Assembly (NCBI GenBank): GCA_003486385.1
Contig: DNFT01000037.1
Location: 1 to 39,666 of the forward strand
Origin: Eubacterium sp.
Lineage (GTDB): Bacteria; Bacillota; Clostridia; Lachnospirales; Lachnospiraceae
DNA length: 39,666 nucleotides
Reading direction: 5' to 3'
The first letter of the stretch is position 1, and each line of letters starts with the position of its first letter. The translations under genes were made by a program, and so were the position numbers. Of this stretch, positions 7,622-16,178 are shown piece after piece. The notes below the pieces were generated by a model, which saw only the letters and a program-made list of their open reading frames with translations, was not told the origin of the DNA and ran no database searches.

Positions 7622-8671
7622 TTACCTTATTCCTACAAGTTCAAGCTTCCCATCAATGAACTTATAATATGAATACACTTCTACGCAAGGACCGGACAAT
7701 GCTTCAAAATTAATATCCATTCCTATCCTTATAACGCAGCCTTCCTCGCTCTCTCTCATATCATTATAGAAATCACATTCATATGTACATCCCGCCATAA
7801 GATTAATATATGGATTTTCCAGTAGCTGTCCTTCATCATTCCACCAGCCTTTATCACCCATCAGATTGTAAAATTCAAGCTCATCAGCTCCAAGACATTC
7901 TCTTACATCCTTTACAGCCGGTTGAGTCATGCCTTCTACCTGATAAGTAAACAGAAAATCATTATATACATTATATTGCAGTAAATCTGCACTTTTATAG
8001 AAATCACACCTTACCTCACCATCAACAATATCTATAAAGCAGAATCCAAGCGAACCTCTCGCACCATTCTCAGCCTTTATAACAAGCTCATCCTGATTGT
8101 CACCATCTAAATCCGACACGATGAAAAACTTGCGGCTTTCCTGAACCTGAGCCCACTCCTTGACACCGTCAAGTGTATAACTGTTATCTCCCCATTCAAG
8201 CACACACTCCTGAGTGTTGTCTGCCGCTGCATCATAAATCAACGCAATGTCATCAGCAGAATATACAATAATATCGTCACCTGTTTTACATTCAGCCTGT
8301 ACTTCCCTTACATTCCCATAAACTCCGGCATTTTCAATTTTCAAAAGTTTTTGTGCATACTCCTCATAACTCTGGCGCATATCACTCATAACCTGAACAT
8401 CGTATCCACCATCAGCGATTTCCCATGGTTCCTGTCCGTTCGCAGTCTCCTCACCCTGACTGTCACTGACATCTTTTTTTGTATCAGATGTTGATTCGTT
8501 ATCTATAGCAGCACCATCTTTTGTCGATACAGTTTCTTCCGTCTCCGATTTGCCAGTTGATATAACCTCTGTCGTTTCTCCACCTATGTTTTTACCCGCA
8601 TCGTCCTTAGCACAGCCGGCAGCCATAACCGCTATAGCCCCTACCGTAAAAATCAGCACACCTTTTCTCAT
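7622..8671 (-). CDS. Predicted secreted lipoprotein, VCBS/FG-GAP-like
   Basis: A 349-residue protein of unrecognised family. The signal peptide (MRKGVLIFTVGAIAVMAAGC) ends in a lipobox with the acceptor cysteine at residue 20. A Ser/Thr/Asp/Glu-rich linker (about 22-85) follows, then a folded domain with the acidic loop SDLDGDNQDELVIKAENG, typical of calcium-binding VCBS or FG-GAP repeats, and several Tyr/Trp-rich strands. The longest frame starts at 8689; GGAGAGG five bases before the ATG at 8669-8671 decides for the shorter form. It lies downstream of the sigma/beta-propeller pair but has a separate upstream region with a phased direct-repeat array. Confidence 0.75.
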   Translation of the reverse strand: MRKGVLIFTVGAIAVMAAGCAKDDAGKNIGGETTEVISTGKSETEETVSTKDGAAIDNESTSDTKKDVSDSQGEETANGQEPWEIADGGYDVQVMSDMRQSYEEYAQKLLKIENAGVYGNVREVQAECKTGDDIIVYSADDIALIYDAAADNTQECVLEWGDNSYTLDGVKEWAQVQESRKFFIVSDLDGDNQDELVIKAENGARGSLGFCFIDIVDGEVRCDFYKSADLLQYNVYNDFLFTYQVEGMTQPAVKDVRECLGADELEFYNLMGDKGWWNDEGQLLENPYINLMAGCTYECDFYNDMRESEEGCVIRIGMDINFEALSGPCVEVYSYYKFIDGKLELVGIR

Positions 8672-8690
8672 ATGTACCTCTCCTCTCATT

Positions 8691-8786
8691 AAATAACATA
8701 AGCTTAGCTAATTGCGAAACTCAACTATCCTAAATGAACAGCTGTGCAATACACAGAGTTTCGCAATCAACCAAATAACATAAGCT
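8691..8786. repeat. Miniature inverted-repeat element between 14-bp direct repeats
   Basis: The 14 bases AAATAACATAAGCT occur at 8691-8704 and 8773-8786. Between them lies a perfect 12-bp inverted repeat (ATTGCGAAACTC at 8711-8722 and its complement at 8756-8767) that encloses the small stem CTGTG/CACAG. The order direct repeat, inverted repeat, inverted repeat, direct repeat looks like a tiny transposon footprint with a target duplication, though no transposase is near. Confidence 0.55.
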
Positions 8787-8820
8787 AGTAATATATTAAC
8801 ACTTCACTCAAAATTAATGG

Positions 8821-8867
8821 TTACAAAAGTATTACATTTTGTTACAGAATTATTACTTTTTATTACG
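8821..8867. promoter_or_regulatory. Five helically phased TTAC(A) direct repeats
   Basis: TTACA, TTACA, TTACA, TTACT and TTACG begin at 8821, 8832, 8842, 8853 and 8863: steps of 11, 10, 11 and 10 bases, one turn of the helix each. Read on the minus strand the units are TGTAA, resembling the PhoB/PhoP type of tandem half-site. The array sits upstream of the lipoprotein gene, just before a TTAATATATTAC stretch that could serve as its -10 region. Confidence 0.6.
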
Positions 8868-8947
8868 AACATGTTAAATATATTACGGTTTTAGACAACA
8901 ATATGTGCCAGCAGCATGTAATATGCTGTAATCCTTTTTATACCCCC

Positions 8948-11284
8948 TCAAAGAACTGTTATTCCAAGAAATTCATAGTCCGTAAGCCTGTATGTGTATA
9001 CGCTTCGTGCTCCATCAAATATATACAGATAATCACCGATGTAATTAGCTCTTGGGTAATCATAGGAATACAAGTCAAGAACGCACTCGATATGCTGTAC
9101 AAAGCCCTCATTTTCATCGTAGGAATACAGTCTGTATATCTGTGCAAGCCTGCCATACACATTAGCACCGGTTCCATCTTTTTCGATTACATTCTCCTCG
9201 ACTGCAAAGCCTATCAGATTTCGTTTTGGATTCACCAGCATTGCCCTGTGTTCATACATCGCACCTGAATAGAATGCCTCGAGCTGCTCTCTGTCAACTT
9301 CCACAATGTCAGCAGGATTGCTTATGTCAAACATGCTCATCTTAACATTCTGAAGCTTTCCATCGGTCTCGTCTGCCTCGTAGCCAAGACCAAAGAGCAG
9401 ACCATCTCCATATGGGTGAAGATACTCTGAAAAACCCGGCAGTTTCACCTCATTGACTATCACCGGATTCTCCGGATTGGAAACATCGACTGCGAACAGT
9501 GGGTCTGTGTTCCTGAAGGTCACAAAATATACCATATTTCCAAGAAAACGCGATGACTTTATGCTCTCACCCTTTGCCAGCTCATCAATATGACCGACCA
9601 TATTGAGCTCCTCATCAAAAATGTACAGTCCGCAGCTTTGCTCCCAGCTCTCGTAATCCCTGGTGGTTGTCACAAGGCGGAGATAGCCATTGTATTCGCT
9701 GAATGAAAACTGATTGTCGGCACTGCCATACACTTCTGTACTGGCAGCAAATTCAATATTCCCCTTATCTATCGTAAGTTTTACAAGCTTACTCTTAGTC
9801 TTATCGTCATCTAAGGTCTGCGATTCATCGTTTTTCACGTCTTTATCTTTTATAATCTCTTTATTATTCAATTCCTGAGTTGTTCCATCACCATTCTGTA
9901 TTTCTTCCGGCACTACATAATCCTGAAACAATCTATATTCATATATCTGCTCAAGAAAATATATCGCATTCCGGCTCACATACATATTATCAGGATTCAG
10001 CACAACCGCCTCTGTGTCCTTATATGTCGTAGGGTTGTCAAGTTCAACCGACCCTATAACTGTGTAGCTTCTGTCATTTATATATACCGGACAATAGATA
10101 TTATCCTCACCTACAAGCATATTGTTGTACATTGGAATATATTTTTCATATTCATCCCTGGTACAGCTGGTTGATGGTGTATACCAGGACACCATATATA
10201 ATACTCCGTCCGTGATTCTCGATGATATATTGTAACCGCTCTGTGTCAGAGTATTGACATATTTCGGAGCTGTCCTGTCCGATATATCATATATCACTGC
10301 AAAAGTAAAACCACTTTTTTCCCAGTACTCAACGCCATTATATGCATATCCTGTCAGTATCAGTTTATCCTGCTCAACATACATTGTCCCATAGTCTATA
10401 TGTGTCGAGTCATTTATCATGCCAAGTGATATTTCACTGCATTTGCCAAGCTCCCCATCATCCGCTGAATATATTACAAGAGAACGTGTTCCATTATAGA
10501 CGTCGTCTGGTTTTTTCAATATATACAGATATTTACCATCTGTGCTAAAAATATTGCCCTCGGATACTCCTTCCTCCTGGTCATTATTCCCGGAAAAATT
10601 ATCTCCTGTTTCTTCATCTTTCGTACCTTCATCATCCGATGCGTCAGGATCCTTCGTGCTGGCATACCACCTGCCATTCTCTGCCGTAGTTTCATTATAA
10701 ATGCCATCAGCCTGTGTGGATGACTCACCGTCCGCAGCCTGCACATCATCTGTTATATAATATCCTCCATCAGTTGTAATATTATATGCATTTCCACGTA
10801 CCAGTTTATCATATAACTCGTCATACTTTGTTTTATTCATATCTGTATCCCCTGCCGCCTGTGTTGTCCCGCATACAAATGTCTCCTCCATTGTCTCCGG
10901 CATATCGGTTCCCGGCACCGGATTTCCGTTTTGACCTGCTGCTGTATATTTATTTTCACGCAGCCGCCCCATCATCGATGCACCTGTCAGGACAACGATA
11001 AGTGCCGCTGCTGCCAAAGCACAGCTTCTGAGATATTTTATCATTTGTCTCTTTTCTCTATTTTTTTTATCCGACTCATTTACAGTTTTTTCATTTATAC
11101 CTTTAATATTTACAATGTTTTCATTTGTACCTTTAGCCCTTCCATCTATATCGCTTTCACCTGCAAGCCCATTTACTTTTTCTTCGCTTTTTTCAAGAAG
11201 CTTGGATATATTCTCAGGAAGCAATGACTCAGGTATTTCTATATTGTCATCATTTATCTTATCCCTCAAAAATTTATCATCCAT
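8948..11284 (-). CDS. Membrane-anchored beta-propeller protein, probable anti-sigma/sensor partner
   Basis: A 778-residue protein. Residues 1-83 are charged and cytoplasmic (DDNIEIPESLLPENISKLLE), residues about 84-105 are one transmembrane helix (SCALAAAALIVVLTGASMM), and the remainder is extracellular: a Thr/Asp/Glu-rich stretch, then repeated strands typical of the secreted C-terminal beta-propeller family distantly related to WD40 (COG4880 type), such as DGKYLYILKKP and DGVLYMVSWYTP. It is next after an ECF sigma gene, so the cytoplasmic tail may hold the sigma factor, although no zinc-binding anti-sigma motif is visible. Start: GGAGG lies eight bases before the ATG at 11282-11284; the frame is open to 11299. 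Confidence 0.85.
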   Translation of the reverse strand: MDDKFLRDKINDDNIEIPESLLPENISKLLEKSEEKVNGLAGESDIDGRAKGTNENIVNIKGINEKTVNESDKKNREKRQMIKYLRSCALAAAALIVVLTGASMMGRLRENKYTAAGQNGNPVPGTDMPETMEETFVCGTTQAAGDTDMNKTKYDELYDKLVRGNAYNITTDGGYYITDDVQAADGESSTQADGIYNETTAENGRWYASTKDPDASDDEGTKDEETGDNFSGNNDQEEGVSEGNIFSTDGKYLYILKKPDDVYNGTRSLVIYSADDGELGKCSEISLGMINDSTHIDYGTMYVEQDKLILTGYAYNGVEYWEKSGFTFAVIYDISDRTAPKYVNTLTQSGYNISSRITDGVLYMVSWYTPSTSCTRDEYEKYIPMYNNMLVGEDNIYCPVYINDRSYTVIGSVELDNPTTYKDTEAVVLNPDNMYVSRNAIYFLEQIYEYRLFQDYVVPEEIQNGDGTTQELNNKEIIKDKDVKNDESQTLDDDKTKSKLVKLTIDKGNIEFAASTEVYGSADNQFSFSEYNGYLRLVTTTRDYESWEQSCGLYIFDEELNMVGHIDELAKGESIKSSRFLGNMVYFVTFRNTDPLFAVDVSNPENPVIVNEVKLPGFSEYLHPYGDGLLFGLGYEADETDGKLQNVKMSMFDISNPADIVEVDREQLEAFYSGAMYEHRAMLVNPKRNLIGFAVEENVIEKDGTGANVYGRLAQIYRLYSYDENEGFVQHIECVLDLYSYDYPRANYIGDYLYIFDGARSVYTYRLTDYEFLGITVL

Positions 11285-11342
11285 ATATGTTCCCTCCATC
11301 TAGATAAACAGTTTAATTTCTTAGATTTTTTCATTTTATATA

Positions 11343-11372
11343 CTTGCAGCACTGCCATAAATAAGTAGTTTG
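11343..11372 (-). repeat. Structured intergenic motif, copy 2 of 3
   Basis: Matches 110-140 at 28 of 31 positions (CTTGCAGCACTGCC and ATAAGTAGTTTGA on the plus strand). It lies about 60 bases before the beta-propeller start and abuts the multi-hairpin region 11386-11501. The 10-bp stem next to copy 1 is not kept here. Confidence 0.55.
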
Positions 11373-11385
11373 AGAATTTAATTGT

Positions 11386-11501
11386 AAAGCGGACATTCGC
11401 AATCCGCTTTCGCTGCTTGCTAATGAACGCAGTCGCATTCCCCTTACCCACCGCTTAGTGCTCTACGCACTTGAAGCGTGGGATTGCTTATTCTGCGTTC
11501 A
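11386..11501. repeat. Multi-hairpin region between sigma factor and propeller gene
   Basis: Three stems: AAAGCGGA/TCCGCTTT (11386-11393 with 11403-11410); TGAACGCAG/CTGCGTTCA (11424-11432 with 11493-11501); and inside the latter a long stem from CCCACCGCTTAGTGC (11447-11461) to GCACTTGAAGCGTGGG (11467-11482) around a five-base loop. There is no T-run after any of them, so it is not an ordinary terminator. The cloverleaf-like plan suggests a repeat element or an RNA processing site. Confidence 0.6.
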
Positions 11502-11509
11502 AACATTCA

Positions 11510-11983
11510 TTATACACTCAGCAGCTTTCGCATCTTTTCAAGCGCCCTGCTTTTTATGGTTCTCACGGTGTTATGATTCATGTCCATGATTTTTGAAACC
11601 TCTTCACCTTCATAGCCCGCTATAACCGACAGCGTAAGTATCTGCCGTTCCCTTTCATCCAGCCTTGCAAAGGCATTCCGCAAATCAACTTTACCTGCAA
11701 TATCCTCCGCCTCCTTGAACACCTTTGCATCCACAGTCTCGTCGAGTTCATCATCTCTATTGACATATCCCCTTATTTTTCTCTTGCATTTAATTGATAA
11801 AATTTTAAAAATCCAGCTCCGAAACGCTGCCTTATCCCTCAGCTTATCAAACTCTGCATAAGCATCCACAACTGCTTCGCTGACTGCATCCTCCGCATCC
11901 TCCTTGTTGCACAATATGTACAGTGCATATCTATATAAATCCTTGTATATACCGGTATACAATTCAATAAATTCATCCTTCAT
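11510..11983 (-). CDS. RNA polymerase sigma factor, ECF (RpoE-like) type
   Basis: A 157-residue alternative sigma factor. Region 2 covers about residues 5-75 (LYRYALYILCNKEDAEDAVS, then EAVVDAYAEFDKLRDKAAFR, then SWIFKI) and region 4 about 100-155 (LDERERQILTLSVIAGYEGE, then EVSKIMDMNHNTVRTIKSRA), the two-domain plan of ECF sigmas. Such factors respond to envelope signals through a membrane partner; the propeller protein encoded next, 225 bases downstream on the same strand, is the natural candidate. GGGGG lies seven bases before the ATG, a slightly weak ribosome site. Its regulon cannot be read from this window. Confidence 0.93.
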   Translation of the reverse strand: MKDEFIELYTGIYKDLYRYALYILCNKEDAEDAVSEAVVDAYAEFDKLRDKAAFRSWIFKILSIKCKRKIRGYVNRDDELDETVDAKVFKEAEDIAGKVDLRNAFARLDERERQILTLSVIAGYEGEEVSKIMDMNHNTVRTIKSRALEKMRKLLSV

Positions 11984-12260
11984 GTACCATCCCCCTGACC
12001 GGCGCGCCCGATTAATCTATTGCTGTCCTGGCAGCTCTCCATCTATCTGTAACTTTAAAGTCATATATAAGTGTATATATAACACATATTTGTTTCAAAT
12101 AATTTTAATTTTTTTATTATTTGTTTTACTTCTCCGCTTTCTCTTTATTCTTCTTTTCCGTTTTATCCATTCTTATATTTGCAAAATACTGATTCCGGGG
12201 TCAAAATAATTACACTGATTTTATTGTAAATTACCACCCTTTTTGTTTACCATTGAAAAT
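11984..12260. other. Intergenic region before the sigma gene
   Basis: AT-rich apart from a short GGCGCGCC-containing patch near 12001. It must hold the sigma gene promoter, but I cannot choose one with confidence. GGGGTCAAAA near 12198 recurs at the end of the window, without a matching inverted arm here. No gene seen. Confidence 0.5.
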
Positions 12261-12308
12261 TAAAAAAGGCTTGACCTCCATAGATTTTCATCTATAGAAA
12301 TCAAGCCT
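12261..12308 (-). terminator. Rho-independent terminator of rny
   Basis: On the minus strand AGGCTTGA and TCAAGCCT close a two-part stem whose inner part is ATAGAT/ATCTAT, followed by TTTTTTA. It lies about 47 bases after the rny stop codon. Confidence 0.9.
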
Positions 12309-12355
12309 CTTTACTTCTGTGAATTCCTACTCTTTATGGTATGACTATGTAAGCC

Positions 12356-13903
12356 TTACTTAGCATAATCAATTACACGCGACTCGCGGATTAAGCTAAC
12401 CTTAATCTGACCAGGATACTCTAATTCAGCTTCAATCTTCTTAGAAATATCCCTTGCAAGAAGTACCATCTCAGCATCATCAACTGCCTCAGGAACTACC
12501 ATAATTCTGACTTCTCTGCCTGCCTGAATAGCAAAAGACTTCTCAACACCATCAAAGGAGTTGGTAATATCTTCTAACTGTTTAAGTCTGTTGGTATATG
12601 TCTCAAGTGTCTCTCTACGTGCACCAGGTCTTGCAGCGGAAATAGCATCTGCGGCCTGTACAATGCAAGCGATGAGTGACTGTGGTTCAACATCCCCATG
12701 ATGTGCCTCTACTGCATTGATAACAATATCGGACTCCTTATACTTTTTACAAAGATCCACACCGATCTGGATATGCGAGCCTTCCATCTCGTGGTCAAGC
12801 GCCTTACCAATATCATGCAGAAGACCTGCACGCTTGGCTGTTCTGATATCAACGCCAATCTCACCGGCAAGCAAACCGGAAAGATGAGCAACTTCAATTG
12901 AATGCTTAAGAGCATTCTGACCATAGCTTGTTCTGAACTTCATCTTACCGAGAAGTCTTACAAGCTCCGGATGAATACCATGTACACCTACTTCAAGTGT
13001 AGCAGCTTCACCCTCTTCTCTCATCATGGTCTCAACTTCCTTCTGAGCCTTCTCAACCATCTCTTCAATTCTTGCAGGATGGATACGGCCATCAACAATA
13101 AGCTTCTCAAGGGCTATTCTTGCGACCTCACGGCGTACCGGGTCAAATCCGGACAAAATAACTGCCTCAGGTGTATCATCAATAATCAAATCAACACCTG
13201 TCATCGTCTCAAGAGTTCTGATATTTCTTCCCTCTCTACCGATAATTCTGCCCTTCATCTCGTCATTAGGAAGCTGAACAACTGAAATCGTCGCCTCAGA
13301 TACGTGATCAGCAGCACATTTCTGTATTGCTGTAACAACATATTCCTTCGCTTTCTTGTTCGCTTCTTCCTTGGCTCTGGTTTCCATTTCCTTTACCATA
13401 ACCGCGGTTTCATGCTTCACTTCGTCTTCAACAGTCTTCAAAAGATATTCTTTTGCCTGTTCGGAGGTTAAACCAGAAATTCTTTCCAGTTCCTGTACTC
13501 TCTTAGAGCTGAGCTCTTCTACTTCCTGTCTCTTACGATTAAGTTCCTCTTCCTTACGTCCGAGATTCGCATCACGGCGCTCAGCAGCTTCAAGCTTCTT
13601 ATCCAAGGTCTCTTCCTTTGCAAGAACACGACGCTCATACTTCTGGACTTCTGCACGCCTCTCCTTAGTCTCCTTATCAAGTTCATTCTTAGTCCTTATG
13701 GACTCCTCCTTCACTTCCAAAAGAGCTTCTTTCTTCTTGGTCTCTGCTGTCTTGAGGGCTTCATCTATTATTTCTCTTGCTTTGTCTTCCGCACTGCCAA
13801 TCTTCTTCTCGATAACATTACGTCTATATGCATTAGCGACAAACCAAGTAATAGGTGCAACTATAATACTTGTAATTACTATAGCTAAAATCGTCTGTAA
13901 CAC
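12356..13903 (-). CDS. rny: Ribonuclease Y
   Basis: Membrane-bound endoribonuclease that starts mRNA decay in Firmicutes. The 515-residue length is typical. Residues 1-25 form the membrane anchor (LQTILAIVITSIIVAPITWF); about 30-200 is a highly charged coiled coil; about 205-270 is a KH domain (GRIIGREGRNIRTLE); about 330-425 is the HD domain with the catalytic pair in LLHDIGKALDHE. The start codon is GTG, with AGGAGG seven bases upstream. It follows recX on the same strand after a gap of about 120 bases, and ends in a strong terminator. Confidence 0.97.
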   Translation of the reverse strand: MLQTILAIVITSIIVAPITWFVANAYRRNVIEKKIGSAEDKAREIIDEALKTAETKKKEALLEVKEESIRTKNELDKETKERRAEVQKYERRVLAKEETLDKKLEAAERRDANLGRKEEELNRKRQEVEELSSKRVQELERISGLTSEQAKEYLLKTVEDEVKHETAVMVKEMETRAKEEANKKAKEYVVTAIQKCAADHVSEATISVVQLPNDEMKGRIIGREGRNIRTLETMTGVDLIIDDTPEAVILSGFDPVRREVARIALEKLIVDGRIHPARIEEMVEKAQKEVETMMREEGEAATLEVGVHGIHPELVRLLGKMKFRTSYGQNALKHSIEVAHLSGLLAGEIGVDIRTAKRAGLLHDIGKALDHEMEGSHIQIGVDLCKKYKESDIVINAVEAHHGDVEPQSLIACIVQAADAISAARPGARRETLETYTNRLKQLEDITNSFDGVEKSFAIQAGREVRIMVVPEAVDDAEMVLLARDISKKIEAELEYPGQIKVSLIRESRVIDYAK

Positions 13904-14024
13904 AGGAGCACCTCCTTATTTAGTTTTCATTGTACAAAATACAACATTTAAATTGTATACTTTTTTAGCATTTGTGTCAAGTGTAGATTAAATAATATAC
14001 AAAATCACAATAAATTCCACAACT

Positions 14025-14642
14025 TCAGCCTTCACAGTGAAGCACTCTGCCTATAACCTCCGCCGAAAAACCCTTTCTCATCAGATATGCATAGAGCCTG
14101 CCCTTCCGGTTATAATCAAGCTCCGCAATGTTATCCCTCGTGACTGATTTTTTACGCAGTGCACTCCATACCGCCTCTATATCATCACCGGAGCCGGGGC
14201 GTAACTCATCCAGCACATCGCATATAATGCTCTTATCAATCCCTCTGCGGTACAATCTCTGCTCTATATCCCTCCTGCTTCTGCCCTTACAGGAATTCTC
14301 CACAAAATACTGTGCATAGCGATAATCGTCTATATACCCGAAGCTCTTCGCATAATCAATGCCTATATCAGCATATCTCGGAGCGTAGCCGCCATCTGTC
14401 AGCTTATCACGCAGCTGTTTTTCCGTCTTGAGTGATGCCTTAAGAATATATAGTGTCCTCGCCTTCACCCTCTTCGGTATAATCTCCTCATCAAGCTCAC
14501 GGTAGGCATCCTCCCCCAGCTCTTCACCGACCTCAATATTATATCTGTAAATCTCGGAATTATAAAGCGCGAAGGCATATTCACCATCCAGATATACCTT
14601 CTTTCGCTTCTTATCCATATCAGCTATATCTGTTACAATCAT
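14025..14642 (-). CDS. recX: Regulatory protein RecX
   Basis: Binds RecA filaments and limits recombinase activity. The 205-residue protein has the three-helix repeat plan of RecX: TLYILKASLKTEKQLRDKLT in the first repeat, then FGYIDDYRYAQYFVENS and GRSRRDIEQRLYRRGIDKSI. The frame is open to an ATG at 14660 that would overlap recA; the ATG at 14640-14642, one base after the recA stop and giving the family-like start MIVTDIADMDKK, is preferred. Coupling to recA by adjacent stop and start codons ensures coexpression under SOS control. Neither start has a strong ribosome site, which fits translational coupling and low yield. Confidence 0.93.
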   Translation of the reverse strand: MIVTDIADMDKKRKKVYLDGEYAFALYNSEIYRYNIEVGEELGEDAYRELDEEIIPKRVKARTLYILKASLKTEKQLRDKLTDGGYAPRYADIGIDYAKSFGYIDDYRYAQYFVENSCKGRSRRDIEQRLYRRGIDKSIICDVLDELRPGSGDDIEAVWSALRKKSVTRDNIAELDYNRKGRLYAYLMRKGFSAEVIGRVLHCEG

Positions 14643-14643
14643 T

Positions 14644-15714
14644 CTACTGCTCTGCCGCATTCTCTTCTACAGCGCCATCAGCCTTCGCCGGTGCTGCACT
14701 CTCCGGTACAACCACATCACCTGTAAGTCCGTAATGCTCACGCACCTTCTTCTCAATCTCAGCCATAACAGCAGGGTTATCTCTGAGATACTGCTTCGCA
14801 TTCTCGCGCCCCTGGCCAATCTTGGCATTATTGTATGCAAACCATGCACCACTCTTGTCTACAATGCTCACATTAACCGCAAGATCAAGAATATCTCCTT
14901 CCCTTGAAATACCCTGGCCAAACATAATATCGAACTCAGCCTCCTTAAACGGAGGTGCTATCTTATTCTTAACAACCTTAATACGTGTACGGTTACCGAC
15001 AACCTCACCACCTGCCTTAAGCGTCTCCGTCTTTCTTACATCAAGGCGGATGGATGAATAGAACTTGAGCGCACGTCCACCTGTGGTAGTCTCAGGATTA
15101 CCGAACATGACACCGACCTTCTCACGAAGCTGGTTAATGAAAATAACAACGCAGTTCGTCTTGCTGATAACCGCCGTGAGCTTACGAAGTGCCTGTGACA
15201 TAAGTCTTGCCTGAAGTCCGACATGTGAATCACCCATATCGCCATCAATCTCAGCCTTAGGTACGAGTGCTGCGACCGAGTCAACGATAATAATATCAAC
15301 AGCTCCCGAGCGAACCATAGTCTCTGTTATCTCAAGTGCCTGCTCTCCGTTATCCGGCTGTGATATATATAAATTATCAATATCAACACCTATATTCTTG
15401 GCATACGCAGGGTCAAGCGCATGCTCTGCATCAATGAAGCCTGCAATTCCTCCGCGCTTCTGAACCTCAGCAACCATGTGAAGTGCAACTGTTGTCTTAC
15501 CACTTGACTCCGGTCCATATATCTCAATAATTCTTCCCTTCGGCACGCCGCCCATACCAAGAGCTACATCAAGACTGATTGAACCGGTAGGTATCGTCTC
15601 TACATTGAGTGAAGCTGATGGATCTCCAAGCTTCATAATAGCTCCCTTTCCATAGGAACGCTCTATATTAGAAATAGCGGCCTCCAGTGCCTTAATCTTA
15701 TCTTCTTTAGCCAT
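14644..15714 (-). CDS. recA: Recombinase RecA
   Basis: DNA-dependent ATPase for strand exchange and SOS induction. The 356-residue protein is full length: Walker A GPESSGKTT (about 65-73), Walker B IIIVDSVAAL (about 140-149), the loop-2 segment INQLREKVGVMFGNPETTTG (about 195-214) and the C-terminal domain ending in an Ala/Glu-rich tail. AGGAG precedes the ATG. A near-ideal promoter between two DinR/LexA boxes lies directly upstream. Followed immediately by recX. Confidence 0.99.
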   Translation of the reverse strand: MAKEDKIKALEAAISNIERSYGKGAIMKLGDPSASLNVETIPTGSISLDVALGMGGVPKGRIIEIYGPESSGKTTVALHMVAEVQKRGGIAGFIDAEHALDPAYAKNIGVDIDNLYISQPDNGEQALEITETMVRSGAVDIIIVDSVAALVPKAEIDGDMGDSHVGLQARLMSQALRKLTAVISKTNCVVIFINQLREKVGVMFGNPETTTGGRALKFYSSIRLDVRKTETLKAGGEVVGNRTRIKVVKNKIAPPFKEAEFDIMFGQGISREGDILDLAVNVSIVDKSGAWFAYNNAKIGQGRENAKQYLRDNPAVMAEIEKKVREHYGLTGDVVVPESAAPAKADGAVEENAAEQ

Positions 15715-15747
15715 AATAAAATCTCCTTCTCAATTCACGCTCAAAAG

Positions 15748-15821
15748 CAAACTAATGTTCGTATGAGCATAATATAATACATTCATATTCAAATGTCAAT
15801 ATAAAATCGAACAAATTTTCG
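15748..15821 (-). promoter_or_regulatory. recA promoter with two SOS (DinR/LexA) boxes
   Basis: Minus strand: TTGACA (15794-15799), 17 bases, TATATT (15771-15776). One SOS-like box, CGAACATTAGTTTG, lies at 15748-15761 downstream of the -10, and another, CGAAAATTTGTTCG, at 15808-15821 upstream of the -35. Each departs from the Gram-positive consensus CGAAC-N4-GTTCG in one arm position. A repressor dimer on each side would bracket the polymerase site. Confidence 0.85.
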
Positions 15822-15964
15822 TATATGTGGGATATACTGTTACAGATAACCGGCTGTGTGGGAATTATAAAACATCTGACGTAACCAGACCTGAATAAAA
15901 GACGTGGATTTCTTACCAGAACATAATAACATACCGGATTTAAAAAAACAAGAACAAGAAAAGC

Positions 15965-15994
15965 AAAAAAATATCGAAGAAATAATTCTTCGAT
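15965..15994 (-). terminator. Terminator of the tRNA-Glu array
   Basis: Minus strand stem ATCGAAGAA/TTCTTCGAT with a four-base loop followed by seven T. It lies about 35 bases after the last tRNA and before the recA promoter region. Confidence 0.9.
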
Positions 15995-16028
15995 ACCTTT
16001 CGGGTTGGGCTATTCATATAATAGCTAG

Positions 16029-16100
16029 CAGCTCGACGGGGAATCGAACCCCGGTTTCCGCCGTGAGAGGGCGGCGTCTTAACCGCTTGACCATCGAGCC
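16029..16100 (-). tRNA. tRNA-Glu (CUC), copy 4 in transcription order
   Basis: Seventy-two bases without encoded CCA. Acceptor arm GGCTCGA/TCGAGCT with a G-U at the first pair, anticodon stem CCGCC/GGCGG around the loop CTCTCAC (anticodon CUC, reads GAG), T arm CGGGG-TTCGATT-CCCCG. Last of four identical genes; followed by a terminator. Confidence 0.95.
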
Positions 16101-16178
16101 ATATCCTATCTTAAATTACCGGCTGCACAGGCAGCCATCATATCAATATGACATTCTCACATATCATATCGATAGCAG

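Noticed and set aside
12196..12210. GGGGTCAAAA, as at the window's end
   Set aside because: No inverted partner is found nearby, so a palindrome element cannot be supported; at most a decayed fragment.
13356..13991. A 211-codon plus-strand frame opposite rny
   Set aside because: It is a Ser/Leu-rich shadow of the RNase Y coiled coil.
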